From an uncultured Sphingomonadaceae bacterium (GTDB lineage Bacteria; Pseudomonadota; Alphaproteobacteria; Sphingomonadales; Sphingomonadaceae), in NCBI GenBank assembly GCA_947503245.1, contig CANNCV010000001.1, positions 1,549,501 through 1,613,500 of the forward strand: a stretch of 64,000 bases of DNA, written 5' to 3'. Made by a program: the position numbers and the translations under genes. The notes under the pieces were generated by a model, which was not told the origin of the DNA, did no database searches, and worked only from the letters and a program-made list of their open reading frames with translations. Shown here piece by piece: positions 1 to 10,161 of the stretch (position 1 is its first letter; every line of letters starts with the position of its first letter).

Positions 1-1
1 G

Positions 2-604
2 CAATCACGCGCACCATTTTCCATGAGATTATCTACGGGCGAAGCAGTGCCTGAATTTGTCGATCATTGGCAACCCAATGGTTTTGATGCACAAAGTGAT
101 CAACATGTTATCGGTCATTGGCCACCGCCACGATTGATGCTTATTGGTCATGGTGCGGCCATGCTGCGTTTGGCCAATTTGGCGCAAGCCATAGACGTTG
201 GCGTTATAACAGCTACCCCGCAAACCGATCTTCATGATCAGTTTTTGGCAATGGACATTGACGGCCGCTATCTCAACGCAGTGGACGATGTGGAAGCGAT
301 ATTAAGCGATCGCTGGACCGCTATTGTCTCTCTGTTTCACGATCATGATTGGGAGGTGCATCTGCTCGCCGCAGCATTGGCCAAGCCGCATTTTTATATC
401 GGTGCGATGGGCGGCAGAACTGCCCAATTAAAGCGTATGGAAATGTTACAAGATCAGGGGATTTCTTCAGATGTGATCAAAACAATCCGTGCGCCAATAG
501 GCCTTTTTCACTCTGCCAGAGACCCGGATACATTGGCTATTTCAACCTTGGCTGAAATTGTGAAGTTCTATCAAAATACTGATTTTTCAAGTGACTATGG
601 TTGA
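2..604 (+). CDS. XdhC family protein, C-terminal part (5' end outside window)
   Basis: The reading frame is open from the first bases of the window, so the start lies upstream; the internal ATG at 23 is probably not the true start. The visible ~200 residues match the C-terminal Rossmann-like domain of XdhC/CoxI proteins: a glycine turn in LMLIGHGAA, an alternating strand/helix pattern, and the conserved YIGAMGGRTAQ and RAPIGL segments. XdhC proteins bind molybdenum cofactor and help deliver its sulfurated form to molybdo-hydroxylases such as xanthine dehydrogenase. The next gene, mocA, overlaps by 14 bases and supports a joint role in cofactor maturation. The N-terminal XdhC/CoxI domain cannot be judged from this window. 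Confidence 0.8.
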   Translation, partial: QSRAPFSMRLSTGEAVPEFVDHWQPNGFDAQSDQHVIGHWPPPRLMLIGHGAAMLRLANLAQAIDVGVITATPQTDLHDQFLAMDIDGRYLNAVDDVEAILSDRWTAIVSLFHDHDWEVHLLAAALAKPHFYIGAMGGRTAQLKRMEMLQDQGISSDVIKTIRAPIGLFHSARDPDTLAISTLAEIVKFYQNTDFSSDYG

Positions 605-1202
605 TAGTAATCAGGTTTTCTTGGCGGTTTTGGCGGCAGGTGCATCAGCGCGATTTGGTAGAATGGATAAGTTGGCCGCTCCATTGCATGGCAAGATGCT
701 GGGGCTGCATATCACAGATAGTTTATCAGCTATGTCATGGGGCTGGCAGGCTGTGATATGTTCTGAACGGTTTACAAAATGTGCAGATGGCTGGCGGCGA
801 AGCGGATATGTTTTGATTGAAAACCTGCACGCGCATTTGGGAATGGGGCATTCAGTGGCCTTGGCTGCCAAGCGGGCCAAGGCAGTACAAGCCAAAGCCT
901 TGATAATCGTTTTGGCTGATATGCCTTTCATCACTATAGAGCATGTACAGAGTATCTTTCAGGCTGTGAATAGCGACACTGGTTCTGCGTTAATTGCTTC
1001 CACAGATGGCGCAAAGAATTCGCCGCCTGCATTATTTGGCGCTGAACATTTTGATGCGCTCATGCAGCTTGAAGGCGATATCGGCGCGCGGGCATTATTG
1101 CAAAACGCGCATAGTGTGGATGCAAAAGCGGAATTGCTGGTGGATATAGATACGCCGCAGACTTTGGCGGCGTGTAATGAGGCTGCTCAGCACAAGCTCT
1201 AA
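591..1202 (+). CDS. mocA: molybdenum cofactor cytidylyltransferase-like NTP transferase (MocA/MobA-like)
   Basis: 203-residue MobA-like NTP transferase (NTP_transf_3). The N-terminal nucleotide-binding loop LAAGASARFGRMDKL is clear, followed by the metal-binding LADMPFI segment near residue 105 and a late DIDTPQ motif. MocA-type enzymes transfer CMP from CTP to molybdopterin to give MCD for xanthine-dehydrogenase-type enzymes; the MobA-type GMP transfer is less likely given the XdhC-like neighbour. It overlaps the upstream frame by 14 bases, suggesting translational coupling. A second in-frame ATG at 597 is possible. Its 3' end overlaps the convergent rodA stop by four bases, so no separate terminator is visible. 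Confidence 0.8.
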   Translation: MTMVDSNQVFLAVLAAGASARFGRMDKLAAPLHGKMLGLHITDSLSAMSWGWQAVICSERFTKCADGWRRSGYVLIENLHAHLGMGHSVALAAKRAKAVQAKALIIVLADMPFITIEHVQSIFQAVNSDTGSALIASTDGAKNSPPALFGAEHFDALMQLEGDIGARALLQNAHSVDAKAELLVDIDTPQTLAACNEAAQHKL

Positions 1203-2320
1203 AAAGAGCGAAAGCCAGCAGCAGGCGTGTTTCTGATTTGTCGGTCAATCGACATCAATACGCCAACGCAGATCATAATGGTCAGCATGGATGAACCGCC
1301 ATGGCTTAAAAAGGGCAGGGGAATACCAACAACAGGGGCAAGGCCCATTACCATCATCAGGTTAATCGCCGCATATAGGAAGATGGTCATTGTCAGCCCA
1401 CCAGCGCACAGCTTTTGAAAGCGTGATGGCGCTTTAATGGCCAAATTCCAGCCCCAGCGCAGCAACAGGAAGAAACCAAAAATAACGGCAAACCCGCCAA
1501 TCAAACCCCATTCTTCAGCCATTGTAGCAAATACAAAATCTGTATGCCCTTCCGGCAAATAGTCCAAATGGCTTTGTGATCCATTCAAAAAGCCCTTGCC
1601 GCTAATCCCGCCTGAACCAATCGCAATTTGTGACTGGGTGATGTGATAGCCAGAACCAAGAGGATCTTCCTCAGGATTGAGAAAGGTCGTAACACGGCGT
1701 TGTTGATAGGGTTCCAGCGCGAAGAAAAATGCAAGCGGCGCAGTTATTGCAACCATAATGCCAGCGCCAACAAAAAGCCGCATCGGCAGGCCAGCGAGGA
1801 ATGCAACAGTTATGGCGCCAACGCAGATGGTGATGGTTGTGCCCAAATCAGGTTGTAGCAAAACCAGAGAGGCAGGCATGCCCATTAGCACCAGAAGTGG
1901 CCAGATAGCAGCAAAACTGCGTATATCACCGCGCGGCAAAACGTCATAAAACCTAGCAATGGCAAGGACGATAGCAGGTTTCATAAGCTCTGAAGGCTGG
2001 ATACGCATAAAGCCCAATGACAACCAACGCTGACTGCCGCCGCCCACTTGGCCGATTATCTCCACGCCCAGCAGCATTAGCAAGATGATGACATAGACCG
2101 GCAAGGAAGCGAATTTGAACAGCTCTTCCGGCAGATAGCTGATGACGATAGCCATTACAAAGAACAGTGAAAAGCGCGCAATGTGCAAGCTAGCCCATGG
2201 GGAAAAAGAGCCACCCGCCGCTGAATATAATATGGTCGCGCCGAAACCGGCCATGGTGACCAGCAAGACTATGGTGAACCATGATTGATTGCGCAGCGGG
2301 GCAGGGATGAGTGCGAGCAT
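1199..2320 (-). CDS. rodA: rod shape-determining SEDS glycosyltransferase RodA
   Basis: 373-residue polytopic inner-membrane protein of the FtsW/RodA/SpoVE (SEDS) family, about ten hydrophobic segments. Conserved blocks visible are LQPDLGTT (about residue 155), the periplasmic loop with ESGHTDFVFA-like EGHTDFVFATMAEEWG, and the C-terminal GIPLPFLSHGGSSML. SEDS proteins polymerise lipid II glycan strands; RodA works with PBP2, whose gene lies 9 bases upstream in the same direction. Last gene of the mreBCD-mrdA-rodA operon. Assignment to RodA rather than FtsW rests on this context. Confidence 0.95.
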   Translation of the reverse strand: MLALIPAPLRNQSWFTIVLLVTMAGFGATILYSAAGGSFSPWASLHIARFSLFFVMAIVISYLPEELFKFASLPVYVIILLMLLGVEIIGQVGGGSQRWLSLGFMRIQPSELMKPAIVLAIARFYDVLPRGDIRSFAAIWPLLVLMGMPASLVLLQPDLGTTITICVGAITVAFLAGLPMRLFVGAGIMVAITAPLAFFFALEPYQQRRVTTFLNPEEDPLGSGYHITQSQIAIGSGGISGKGFLNGSQSHLDYLPEGHTDFVFATMAEEWGLIGGFAVIFGFFLLLRWGWNLAIKAPSRFQKLCAGGLTMTIFLYAAINLMMVMGLAPVVGIPLPFLSHGGSSMLTIMICVGVLMSIDRQIRNTPAAGFRSF

Positions 2321-2329
2321 GTGTCTTGC

Positions 2330-4327
2330 CTATCCCTGTTCTGCGCTATTGCTGTTTTGGTTGCTATTGTCTTGCGGATCATTCTCTTGATCCACTTGCT
2401 CACTGGCCTCTGCAGCGGCTGCTGCTGCCTTATTTGCCTGAAAGCGGGCAAATTGTTTTTCCATGCGTTCTTCGATAGTGCCGCCCCAAGCGCGTTCCAA
2501 TGGAGCAATGGCTTCTTCAGCTTTGTCACGATCGAACAAGAATGTCAGCACATCACGAGCGACTGGATAAGCAGCGCCGGAACCGCCACCATGTTCAATG
2601 ACGACAGCACAGGCATAGCGCGGGTTATCATAAGGCGCGAAACAGACGAAAAGACCATGGTCGCGGAATTTCCAAGGCACGTTGCGACCATCGCCGCGTG
2701 TCAGGCTGACCACTTGGGCAGTACCTGTTTTGCCAGCAACCTCAATATTGGGCAATGGCAGCGCAGCTCTGCGCGCCGTACCAGCCCCGTGAACAACATC
2801 GCGCATTGCTGCTCTTGCCAATTCCAAATGTTCAGGATCAATCTGCATTGCCGGTTGCTGCTTTTTGCGCTTGGACATTAGCAGGTTCGGGGTCAACTCA
2901 CGGCCACTGGCAATACGCGCAGTCATAACCGTTAATTGGAGCGGGTTTGTCAGCACATAGCCCTGACCGATAGAGGCATTGGCCGTATCTGCGGTGGTCC
3001 AGCGTCTTTTATGCTTGCGCTGCAACCATGCCGGGTCAGGCACTGTGCCGTAAAACTGGTTATTGACTGGCAGATCATATTCCAAGCCTAAACCATGCTC
3101 GCGCATCATGGTGGCGACAGGGTCCATGCCGATACGCTGCGCAAAATAATAAAAATATGTGTCACAGCTCTGAGCGACTGCGCGGTTCATATTCACCGTA
3201 CCGTGCGTACTGTGGCAACGGAAAAACCGGCTGCCCACACGAAGGCCGCCGCGGCATACAACCGTTTCTGACGGGTCAATACCTGCCTTGAGAAAGGCGA
3301 GGGTATTCATGGGTTTTACAGTTGATCCAGGTGGGTAAAGACCAACCAAAGATTTGTTGCGCAGGGGGACATGGTCGTCGTTGCGCAGCATGGCATATTC
3401 GTCGACGCCGATGCCGTCCGAAAAGCTGTTGGGGTCAAAGCTGGGCATTGATGCCAGACACAATATATCGCCCGTCACACAATCCATAACAATGACAGAG
3501 CCGGACTCAGGGCCGATGCGACGCCCGGCATAACGCTGCAAATCACCATCAATAGTCAGTTTGACTGGTGCACCGGGAGTATCAGGCCGCGTTTCCAATT
3601 CGCGTACGACCTTGCCGCGCGCAGTGACTTCGACGCGCTTGGCTCCTGGTTCACCCCGTAATACCTGCTCAAATTGTTTTTCAAGGCCATCTTTGCCCAG
3701 TTTGAATCCCGGCGTAACCAACAGCGGAATTTTTTCCGCTTCATATTCCTTGGCATTGGCGATGCCGACATAGCCGAGCAAATGCCCAACCGCTGCCCCG
3801 CCGGGATATTGGCGACTAAAACCTTGTAGCGGCGCAACGCCCGGCAAATCAGGAATGCGCACATTGATGGCAGCGAATTGATCATAGCTGAGACCCGAAG
3901 CGACAGCGACAGGTTGGAACCCGTCGGCATCTTCCAATTCCGTATTGATGCGCTCAACCTCTTCGGCAGGAAGGTCGAGCAGGTCCGCAAGGCGGCTGAC
4001 CGTCTGCGCGCCTTCAGTGAGCCGGTTCGGAATAATATCAACGCGAAAGTCAGCCTTATTATTGGCCAAAGGTTTGCCATTACGATCGACAATCCAACCG
4101 CGTCGGGGCGGAATAAGCGAAAGATTGACTCGGTTGCTTTCTGCCAGAACCTGATAGCGTTCGTTTTCGGCAACGGCGATATAGGCCATTCGACCCGCCA
4201 GTAACATGCCGATAGCAGCCTGACTGCCGCCCAGCAAAAGCGAGCGCCGGTTGAAGGTAATATTCTGGGTCATAGCCGAAATGGCTGTTTTCTTGCCGTT
4301 CTTCCGGCCAATTCCCAATATGCTCAT
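2330..4327 (-). CDS. mrdA: penicillin-binding protein 2 (peptidoglycan transpeptidase)
   Basis: 665-residue class B PBP. A cytoplasmic N-terminus and one membrane anchor (about residues 30-50) precede the dimerisation domain and the transpeptidase domain. The active-site motifs are STVK within YPPGSTVKP (catalytic Ser), SCD in AQSCDTYFYYFA, and KTG in VAGKTGTAQV. PBP2 cross-links lateral-wall peptidoglycan with RodA in the elongasome. The C-terminus carries a low-complexity Ala/Glu then Asn/Gln-rich tail of about 40 residues, beyond the usual family end. The ATG at 4327 overlaps the mreD stop (ATGA), supporting this start; a later ATG at 4273 would shorten the N-terminus. Confidence 0.95.
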   Translation of the reverse strand: MSILGIGRKNGKKTAISAMTQNITFNRRSLLLGGSQAAIGMLLAGRMAYIAVAENERYQVLAESNRVNLSLIPPRRGWIVDRNGKPLANNKADFRVDIIPNRLTEGAQTVSRLADLLDLPAEEVERINTELEDADGFQPVAVASGLSYDQFAAINVRIPDLPGVAPLQGFSRQYPGGAAVGHLLGYVGIANAKEYEAEKIPLLVTPGFKLGKDGLEKQFEQVLRGEPGAKRVEVTARGKVVRELETRPDTPGAPVKLTIDGDLQRYAGRRIGPESGSVIVMDCVTGDILCLASMPSFDPNSFSDGIGVDEYAMLRNDDHVPLRNKSLVGLYPPGSTVKPMNTLAFLKAGIDPSETVVCRGGLRVGSRFFRCHSTHGTVNMNRAVAQSCDTYFYYFAQRIGMDPVATMMREHGLGLEYDLPVNNQFYGTVPDPAWLQRKHKRRWTTADTANASIGQGYVLTNPLQLTVMTARIASGRELTPNLLMSKRKKQQPAMQIDPEHLELARAAMRDVVHGAGTARRAALPLPNIEVAGKTGTAQVVSLTRGDGRNVPWKFRDHGLFVCFAPYDNPRYACAVVIEHGGGSGAAYPVARDVLTFLFDRDKAEEAIAPLERAWGGTIEERMEKQFARFQANKAAAAAAEASEQVDQENDPQDNSNQNSNSAEQG

Positions 4328-4842
4328 GTCGCCAGCCTCTTGCTGTCAATCCATGCTGCGCTGCGCAGGATCAGGGGAAACAGGCAGATAGAAAGCGTAA
4401 TTTGTGGCAACAGCAGAAAAGGCGAAACCGGTATTTTGAAGAGATAATTGATAAGGGCTGATAATATTATGAAGCCCGTGATAAAAAATGCTGCCAAAAA
4501 CCAGTCCTGCCAAAATTCGCGCCAGACATAACGCGAGTCTATGAGTTCCATTATTATCATCGCTAATGACCATGAAAATATAGCGTTACCAAATGGCTGT
4601 CCGCTGAACACATCGTCGACTGCGCCGAATATTCCCGCAGCCCAGATCGGCCAAAGGCCCGGGCGTAATAATCTCCACGCCAACAAAACCAGAAAACCGA
4701 ATGGCGGCAATATAGGGTAATCGGCAATGATTGGCAAAATCATTGGTAGCATAGAAGCCAAGACAATAGAGATTACTGGATAAAGCAGCAGCTTTACCGT
4801 TGATCGTCTGCGGTTTAATCTTGCGCTATAAGATCTCGACAT
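4324..4842 (-). CDS. mreD: rod shape-determining protein MreD
   Basis: 172-residue hydrophobic protein with about five membrane segments and an Arg-rich N-terminus, the usual size and profile of MreD. MreD is an inner-membrane component of the elongasome that links MreC to the RodA/PBP2 synthase. MreD is poorly conserved in sequence, so the call leans on position: it overlaps the mreC stop by one base (TAATG) and the mrdA start by four bases (ATGA), so all three genes are probably translationally coupled. Confidence 0.88.
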   Translation of the reverse strand: MSRSYSARLNRRRSTVKLLLYPVISIVLASMLPMILPIIADYPILPPFGFLVLLAWRLLRPGLWPIWAAGIFGAVDDVFSGQPFGNAIFSWSLAMIIMELIDSRYVWREFWQDWFLAAFFITGFIILSALINYLFKIPVSPFLLLPQITLSICLFPLILRSAAWIDSKRLAT

Positions 4843-5774
4843 TAGCGGCCCGGATCAGTTTGCGCTGCGCCATCACCAGTGCTGTCGTCACTCTCATCAT
4901 CACTATTGTCAGACGGATCATCAATGGGAATGAAGCGGGGTTGCACCGTCACATAATCGGTTGCGGCGGGGCTGCTGAGCAAATTGGCTATCGCACCATC
5001 AGCGGTGCTTTCAACCACAACGGCTACGGGTATATTGGGGCGGTAAAGACCGCCATTGCCAGAGGTCACCATGATGTCGCCGGGTTCAAACGGGTTTACG
5101 CCCATTTCGACCAGCTTAATGGCAATCCGGCCATCGCCTAGACCTTCCGTAAAGCCTACAATGCCGTCTTCGGTGCGTTTTACAGGTACACGGTTTCGCG
5201 GGTCGGTCAGTAACAGAATTTTTGCTGTGTTCGGCGTGGTGGTCAATACGCGGCCAACCAGTCCCTTTGGGGAGCGTACAGGTTGTCCGGCTTCCACACC
5301 CTGACGCGAACCGGCATATATGGTTGCAATGCGGCTGGTGCTGGTCGCCGTCGAGTTGATCAGCCGTGATATGGTTATGGTTGTGTCTGCTTCTTGCTCG
5401 ACAAGGCCCAAGAGCCTCTTCAACTTTATATTTTCTTGGCGCAGCGCATTGGCCTCAACAATCTGTGCTTCCTGGCGTTCAATTGTGCGTTCAAGATCTG
5501 CATTTTTTGATGCCGCTGCAAAATAGGCGGATACCTCATCCCAACCACTGGATGCACCAGCGCGTGCACCGGCTAAGCCGCCTGATACGGGCGCAGTAGC
5601 TTCGGACGCTGCGCCACGCAAAGCTGCAAAACCGGTGGGATCAATAAAAGATATGACAAGCAGGAACAGACCGATAAAGCCGCCCAATATAGCCAGAACA
5701 TAACCAGTGAATGCGCGATACTGCGCTTTGCGGTTAAATCCCAGACGCCTGTTGGGCGGCGTCGCCATAGCCAA
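4842..5774 (-). CDS. mreC: rod shape-determining protein MreC
   Basis: 310-residue bitopic protein: a short basic cytoplasmic N-terminus, one membrane segment at about residues 25-47, a periplasmic coiled coil (about 80-125, rich in Glu/Lys/Leu), then the two beta-barrel subdomains typical of MreC (GVEAGQPVRSPKGLVGRV and DIMVTSGNGGLYRPNIPV blocks). MreC forms periplasmic filaments that activate PBP2. The C-terminal ~30 residues are acidic and Ser/Asp-rich, which looks disordered. It lies 24 bases after mreB. Confidence 0.93.
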   Translation of the reverse strand: MAMATPPNRRLGFNRKAQYRAFTGYVLAILGGFIGLFLLVISFIDPTGFAALRGAASEATAPVSGGLAGARAGASSGWDEVSAYFAAASKNADLERTIERQEAQIVEANALRQENIKLKRLLGLVEQEADTTITISRLINSTATSTSRIATIYAGSRQGVEAGQPVRSPKGLVGRVLTTTPNTAKILLLTDPRNRVPVKRTEDGIVGFTEGLGDGRIAIKLVEMGVNPFEPGDIMVTSGNGGLYRPNIPVAVVVESTADGAIANLLSSPAATDYVTVQPRFIPIDDPSDNSDDESDDSTGDGAAQTDPGR

Positions 5775-5798
5775 TCCCTTCCGTTACGAGGTCACAAA

Positions 5799-6866
<1,068 letters not shown>

Positions 6867-7010
6867 CTAGATATGCAAAATAAGCGGCAAAATTGCCACT
6901 CTTCTATGGGTTGCGCATAACCCAAATGCGTCCGAATGCAAAAGAAAAGCGGTGGATTATACACTTTTTCATGCTCGCTTCACAGCCAAAGCCCGTTTAG
7001 ACAGTAAACC

Positions 7011-8915
7011 ATGAAAATTCGCCGCCTTCCTGACGCCCTGATTAATCGTATCGCAGCTGGAGAAGTTGTCGAAAGGCCTGCCAGTGCGCTCAAGGAATTG
7101 GTGGAAAATGCTATTGATGCCGGAGCAACAGTGATTGATATTTGCCTGTCTGCCGGCGGAATAGACGGGCTTATCGTGCGTGATAATGGTTGCGGTATGA
7201 CCCGTGATGAGGTTTTGCTCGCTTTGGAGCGGCACGCCACATCCAAATTACCAAGCGATGAGATTGAGAAGGTCATGTCGCTGGGTTTTCGCGGCGAAGC
7301 GCTACCATCTATCGCTAGTATTGCGTTAATGCGGATCACCACGCGACCTAATCCGGAATTCGCTTTGGATGGTGACAGCAGCTCTGACGGCTGGTCAGTA
7401 GCGATCGATCATGGTGAAATGGTGCATGATGGCCCTGCTGCAGCGCCGCCGGGGACAGAAATTTCCGTCAGTCAGGTTTTTGCCAAAGTCCCCGCACGCC
7501 GCAAATTCCTCAGGACGCCGCGCAGTGAGTTTGCTGCCTGCAGTGATGTCGTCAAGCGCTTGGCGATGGCACGGCCTGATATCGGTTTCCGGCTAGAAAA
7601 TGACGGCCGAAAAAGCATCAATGTTCAACCCGAACAGTCCCTGACAATGCGGGTGGGGGCACTGACCGCACGCGGGCTTATTGATAATCACATGGTCATC
7701 GATCTGGAGCGAGAGGGGACGCATTTGCGCGGTATTGCGGGCCTTCCCACGTTTAATCGGGGAGTGGCCGATCACCAGTTTCTGTTCGTCAATGATCGTC
7801 CGGTTAAAGATCGCCTGCTGACCGGTGCAGTGCGCGCTGCCTATGCTGAGATGCTAGCACGTGACAGGCACCCGGTTGTGGCACTCTATATTGATGTGCC
7901 GGTCGATGAGGTGGATATTAATGTCCACCCGGCCAAGACCGAAGTGCGTTTTCGCGAGGCGGCCAAAATTCGCGGCATGATTGTTTCCGGTCTGCGGCGT
8001 GCATTAGATGAGAACGGCTTTCGTGCTGTACAGCGTCCACAAGCCAATGCCCTACAAAATTGGCAGGTCGGCTCGACAATATCTCCATCCGGATCGCAAC
8101 AGGGCCACTCCGCTACGCGTAGCTTTGGACAAGACCCATTAGCATCCAACAGTGCTGCGAACTTTGCTGAAGCTCCGCAGGCAGGCGCATTTCGCGGCTT
8201 TGACGCAGTGGGTGTACCCGAGCAGCAAGCTCCAGCCAATTTGTCCGATGACGCCAATCAATATCGCCATGATGGATTGGATATGCCATCAGCCCGCGCC
8301 GAAATTGCAGAGGTAAATGTGCCTGACGCTGTGCAACATCCGCTTGGCGTAGCGCGCGGGCAGGTTGCCGAAACATATATTGTTGCTGAAGCAGGTGATG
8401 GTTTGGTGATTGTTGATCAGCATGCCGCACATGAGCGGTTGGTGCTTGAAAGGATGCGCAGCGCATCACAGACCGGTGCACAAAAAGCGCAAATCCTGCT
8501 CATGCCTGAAGTCGTCGAACTGGATGAGGTCGCTTGTGATCGTCTGGAAGAACAATTGGATGACATGGCGGCAATGGGGCTGGAGATGGAACGCTTTGGC
8601 CCGGGCGCCATGATGGTGCGAACAACACCAGCAGTTTTGCGCAAAGTCGATGTTCAAGGCCTAGTGACCGACCTTGCTGACGAGCTGGCAAGCCTTGACC
8701 AGGCATTGAGCTTGAAAGAGCGTATCGACCATGTTGCATCGACAATGGCATGCCATGGCTCTGTACGCGCAGGCCGTGTTTTGAGTGTAGCAGAAATGAA
8801 TGCCCTATTGCGTGAGATGGAAGTGACCCCACATTCTGGTCAATGCAATCATGGTCGCCCAACCTGGGTTAAGCTGGCACATGATGATATAGAGAAACTC
8901 TTCGGGAGAAAATAA
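7011..8915 (+). CDS. mutL: DNA mismatch repair protein MutL
   Basis: 634 residues. The N-terminal GHKL ATPase has ELVENAIDAGAT (motif I), DNGCGM (motif II) and GFRGEAL (motif III). A Gln/Ala-rich linker (about 345-440) leads to the C-terminal dimerisation domain. That domain contains DQHAAHERLVLE from residue 469, which fits the DQHA(X)2E(X)4E metal-binding endonuclease motif of nicking MutL proteins and is absent from E. coli MutL; the later ACHGSVRAG and CNHGRPTWV segments fit the remaining zinc/metal-site motifs. MutL couples MutS mismatch recognition to strand incision. The stop shares one base with the next start (TAATG). Confidence 0.96.
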   Translation: MKIRRLPDALINRIAAGEVVERPASALKELVENAIDAGATVIDICLSAGGIDGLIVRDNGCGMTRDEVLLALERHATSKLPSDEIEKVMSLGFRGEALPSIASIALMRITTRPNPEFALDGDSSSDGWSVAIDHGEMVHDGPAAAPPGTEISVSQVFAKVPARRKFLRTPRSEFAACSDVVKRLAMARPDIGFRLENDGRKSINVQPEQSLTMRVGALTARGLIDNHMVIDLEREGTHLRGIAGLPTFNRGVADHQFLFVNDRPVKDRLLTGAVRAAYAEMLARDRHPVVALYIDVPVDEVDINVHPAKTEVRFREAAKIRGMIVSGLRRALDENGFRAVQRPQANALQNWQVGSTISPSGSQQGHSATRSFGQDPLASNSAANFAEAPQAGAFRGFDAVGVPEQQAPANLSDDANQYRHDGLDMPSARAEIAEVNVPDAVQHPLGVARGQVAETYIVAEAGDGLVIVDQHAAHERLVLERMRSASQTGAQKAQILLMPEVVELDEVACDRLEEQLDDMAAMGLEMERFGPGAMMVRTTPAVLRKVDVQGLVTDLADELASLDQALSLKERIDHVASTMACHGSVRAGRVLSVAEMNALLREMEVTPHSGQCNHGRPTWVKLAHDDIEKLFGRK

Positions 8916-9499
8916 TGCGACATAATGGTGCGATTTTGGGTGTGGCTGTCATGGCTTTGGCGATTACAGGCTGTGCGGAGCAGGAAGCCATAACTGAGGC
9001 AGAATTGCAGCGCCCTGTAGAGGTTGAGCCAGTCACGACCGACAATTTGGAAGATGACGCTGCGACAGATTCTACAGATGATGCAACCACGGAAGATGCC
9101 GCCAATGATAAAGAGGACAAAGCTACTGAATTGGTCCTTGAGCCAGTTACATTTTCCGAAACACTCAATATCGTTCGCCCGGGTTTAGGCTGCTCGTTCA
9201 TTGGCGGGGATGATGCATCTTTGCTTTTTGCGACGGGTGAAGATGGCGCTGATCAACCGATACAGGCTGCAGTAAAAATGAACGGAGGGATTATCCCTCT
9301 GCTTGGTCGTGGTGGTTATTCAGCGCTGGAAGCTGGACCAACGCTGACCAGTGAGGCTTTGGAAGTCACTATTCAACGTGGCGAGGGCGAAGGTGAAAAG
9401 GTTGGTGTTGAGACAATGGAATGGCCTGCAACCCTGACCATCGCGCAAGATGAGGGTGGCAGCGCATCTTATGAAGGACGCTATAGCTGCGGCGCCTGA
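8915..9499 (+). CDS. putative lipoprotein, unknown function
   Basis: 194 residues with a type II signal peptide: a short basic N-terminus, a hydrophobic stretch and the lipobox AITGC, so the mature protein should start at Cys20. A Thr/Asp/Glu-rich linker (about residues 40-75) separates the anchor from a globular C-terminal domain (about 80-194) with two Cys residues. I recognise no named family. It is coupled to mutL by a one-base overlap, but a functional link is not implied. It ends two bases before the convergent MaoC-like gene. Confidence 0.75.
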   Translation: MRHNGAILGVAVMALAITGCAEQEAITEAELQRPVEVEPVTTDNLEDDAATDSTDDATTEDAANDKEDKATELVLEPVTFSETLNIVRPGLGCSFIGGDDASLLFATGEDGADQPIQAAVKMNGGIIPLLGRGGYSALEAGPTLTSEALEVTIQRGEGEGEKVGVETMEWPATLTIAQDEGGSASYEGRYSCGA

Positions 9500-9501
9500 T
9501 G

Positions 9502-9957
9502 CTATTGCGTCTCGGCGTCTCTCACTCTGATTAGCCCGATGCTTTTCATGGTGAGCACAGCTTTATCATTCTGATTATAGACCGTTATGGTGCCCTCCAT
9601 GCTGCCCATTTCGGGGCGGCTTTTTGAACGGCGCTTGCTTGTCGTAACACTCTCACAGCGTAGCGTGTCACCGGGATATACTGGTTTAAGCCAGCGAATC
9701 TCATCAACGCCGGGTGATCCTAATCCGGCTTGCGGATGTGCATGCATATTATCGACCATCATGCGCATGGTCATCGCGCAACTGTGCCAGCCGCTTGCTG
9801 ATATCTTGCCAAAATGGGTTTTCGCTGCGGCCTCATCGCTCAGGTGAAATGTTTGAGGATCATATTTCTCCGCGAATTCCAGAACCTCTTCGCGAGTGAC
9901 AGCATAACTGCCAAAATAATGTGTTTCGCCGATTTCAATATCTTCAAAATATCGCAT
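9502..9957 (-). CDS. MaoC family (hotdog-fold) dehydratase-like protein
   Basis: 151-residue single hotdog domain of the MaoC/(R)-specific enoyl-CoA hydratase group. The segment from YDPQTFHLS through FGKISASGWH corresponds to the central helix and the hydratase region, and the C-terminal strands contain the PVYPGDTLRCE block common in the family. These proteins hydrate enoyl-CoA or related thioesters; the substrate cannot be read from sequence. It is transcribed alone on the minus strand. Confidence 0.85.
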   Translation of the reverse strand: MRYFEDIEIGETHYFGSYAVTREEVLEFAEKYDPQTFHLSDEAAAKTHFGKISASGWHSCAMTMRMMVDNMHAHPQAGLGSPGVDEIRWLKPVYPGDTLRCESVTTSKRRSKSRPEMGSMEGTITVYNQNDKAVLTMKSIGLIRVRDAETQ

Positions 9958-10079
9958 TAGTCTACTTTCGGAGCCGAGTTTTGGGGCTTTGGGGTTCGTG
10001 ATTGTTTGTGAACATATTTGTTATCAGCAGGAGCGTCTTGCGCAAGGCCGAAAGCAACCAACACGCTACTCTGTGCCCT

Positions 10080-10161
10080 TTATATAAGTTCTCGATAATG
10101 CAGAACGGTTGTTGAAATGGCAAAAGCTTTATCATAGTATTGATTGCGAATGGGGGGATTT
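10080..10161 (+). promoter_or_regulatory. candidate promoter and RBS for the DUF2167 gene
   Basis: A TTGAAA hexamer at about 10112, 17 bases before TAGTAT, gives a sigma-70-like arrangement, and a G-run (10151-10157, GGGGGGA after ATG) sits 5 bases before the ATG at 10162. The match at -10 is only partial, so this is a weak prediction. Confidence 0.3.

Noticed and set aside
2285-2881. 198-codon plus-strand frame over mrdA
   Set aside because: Fully antisense to the well-supported mrdA and rodA frames.
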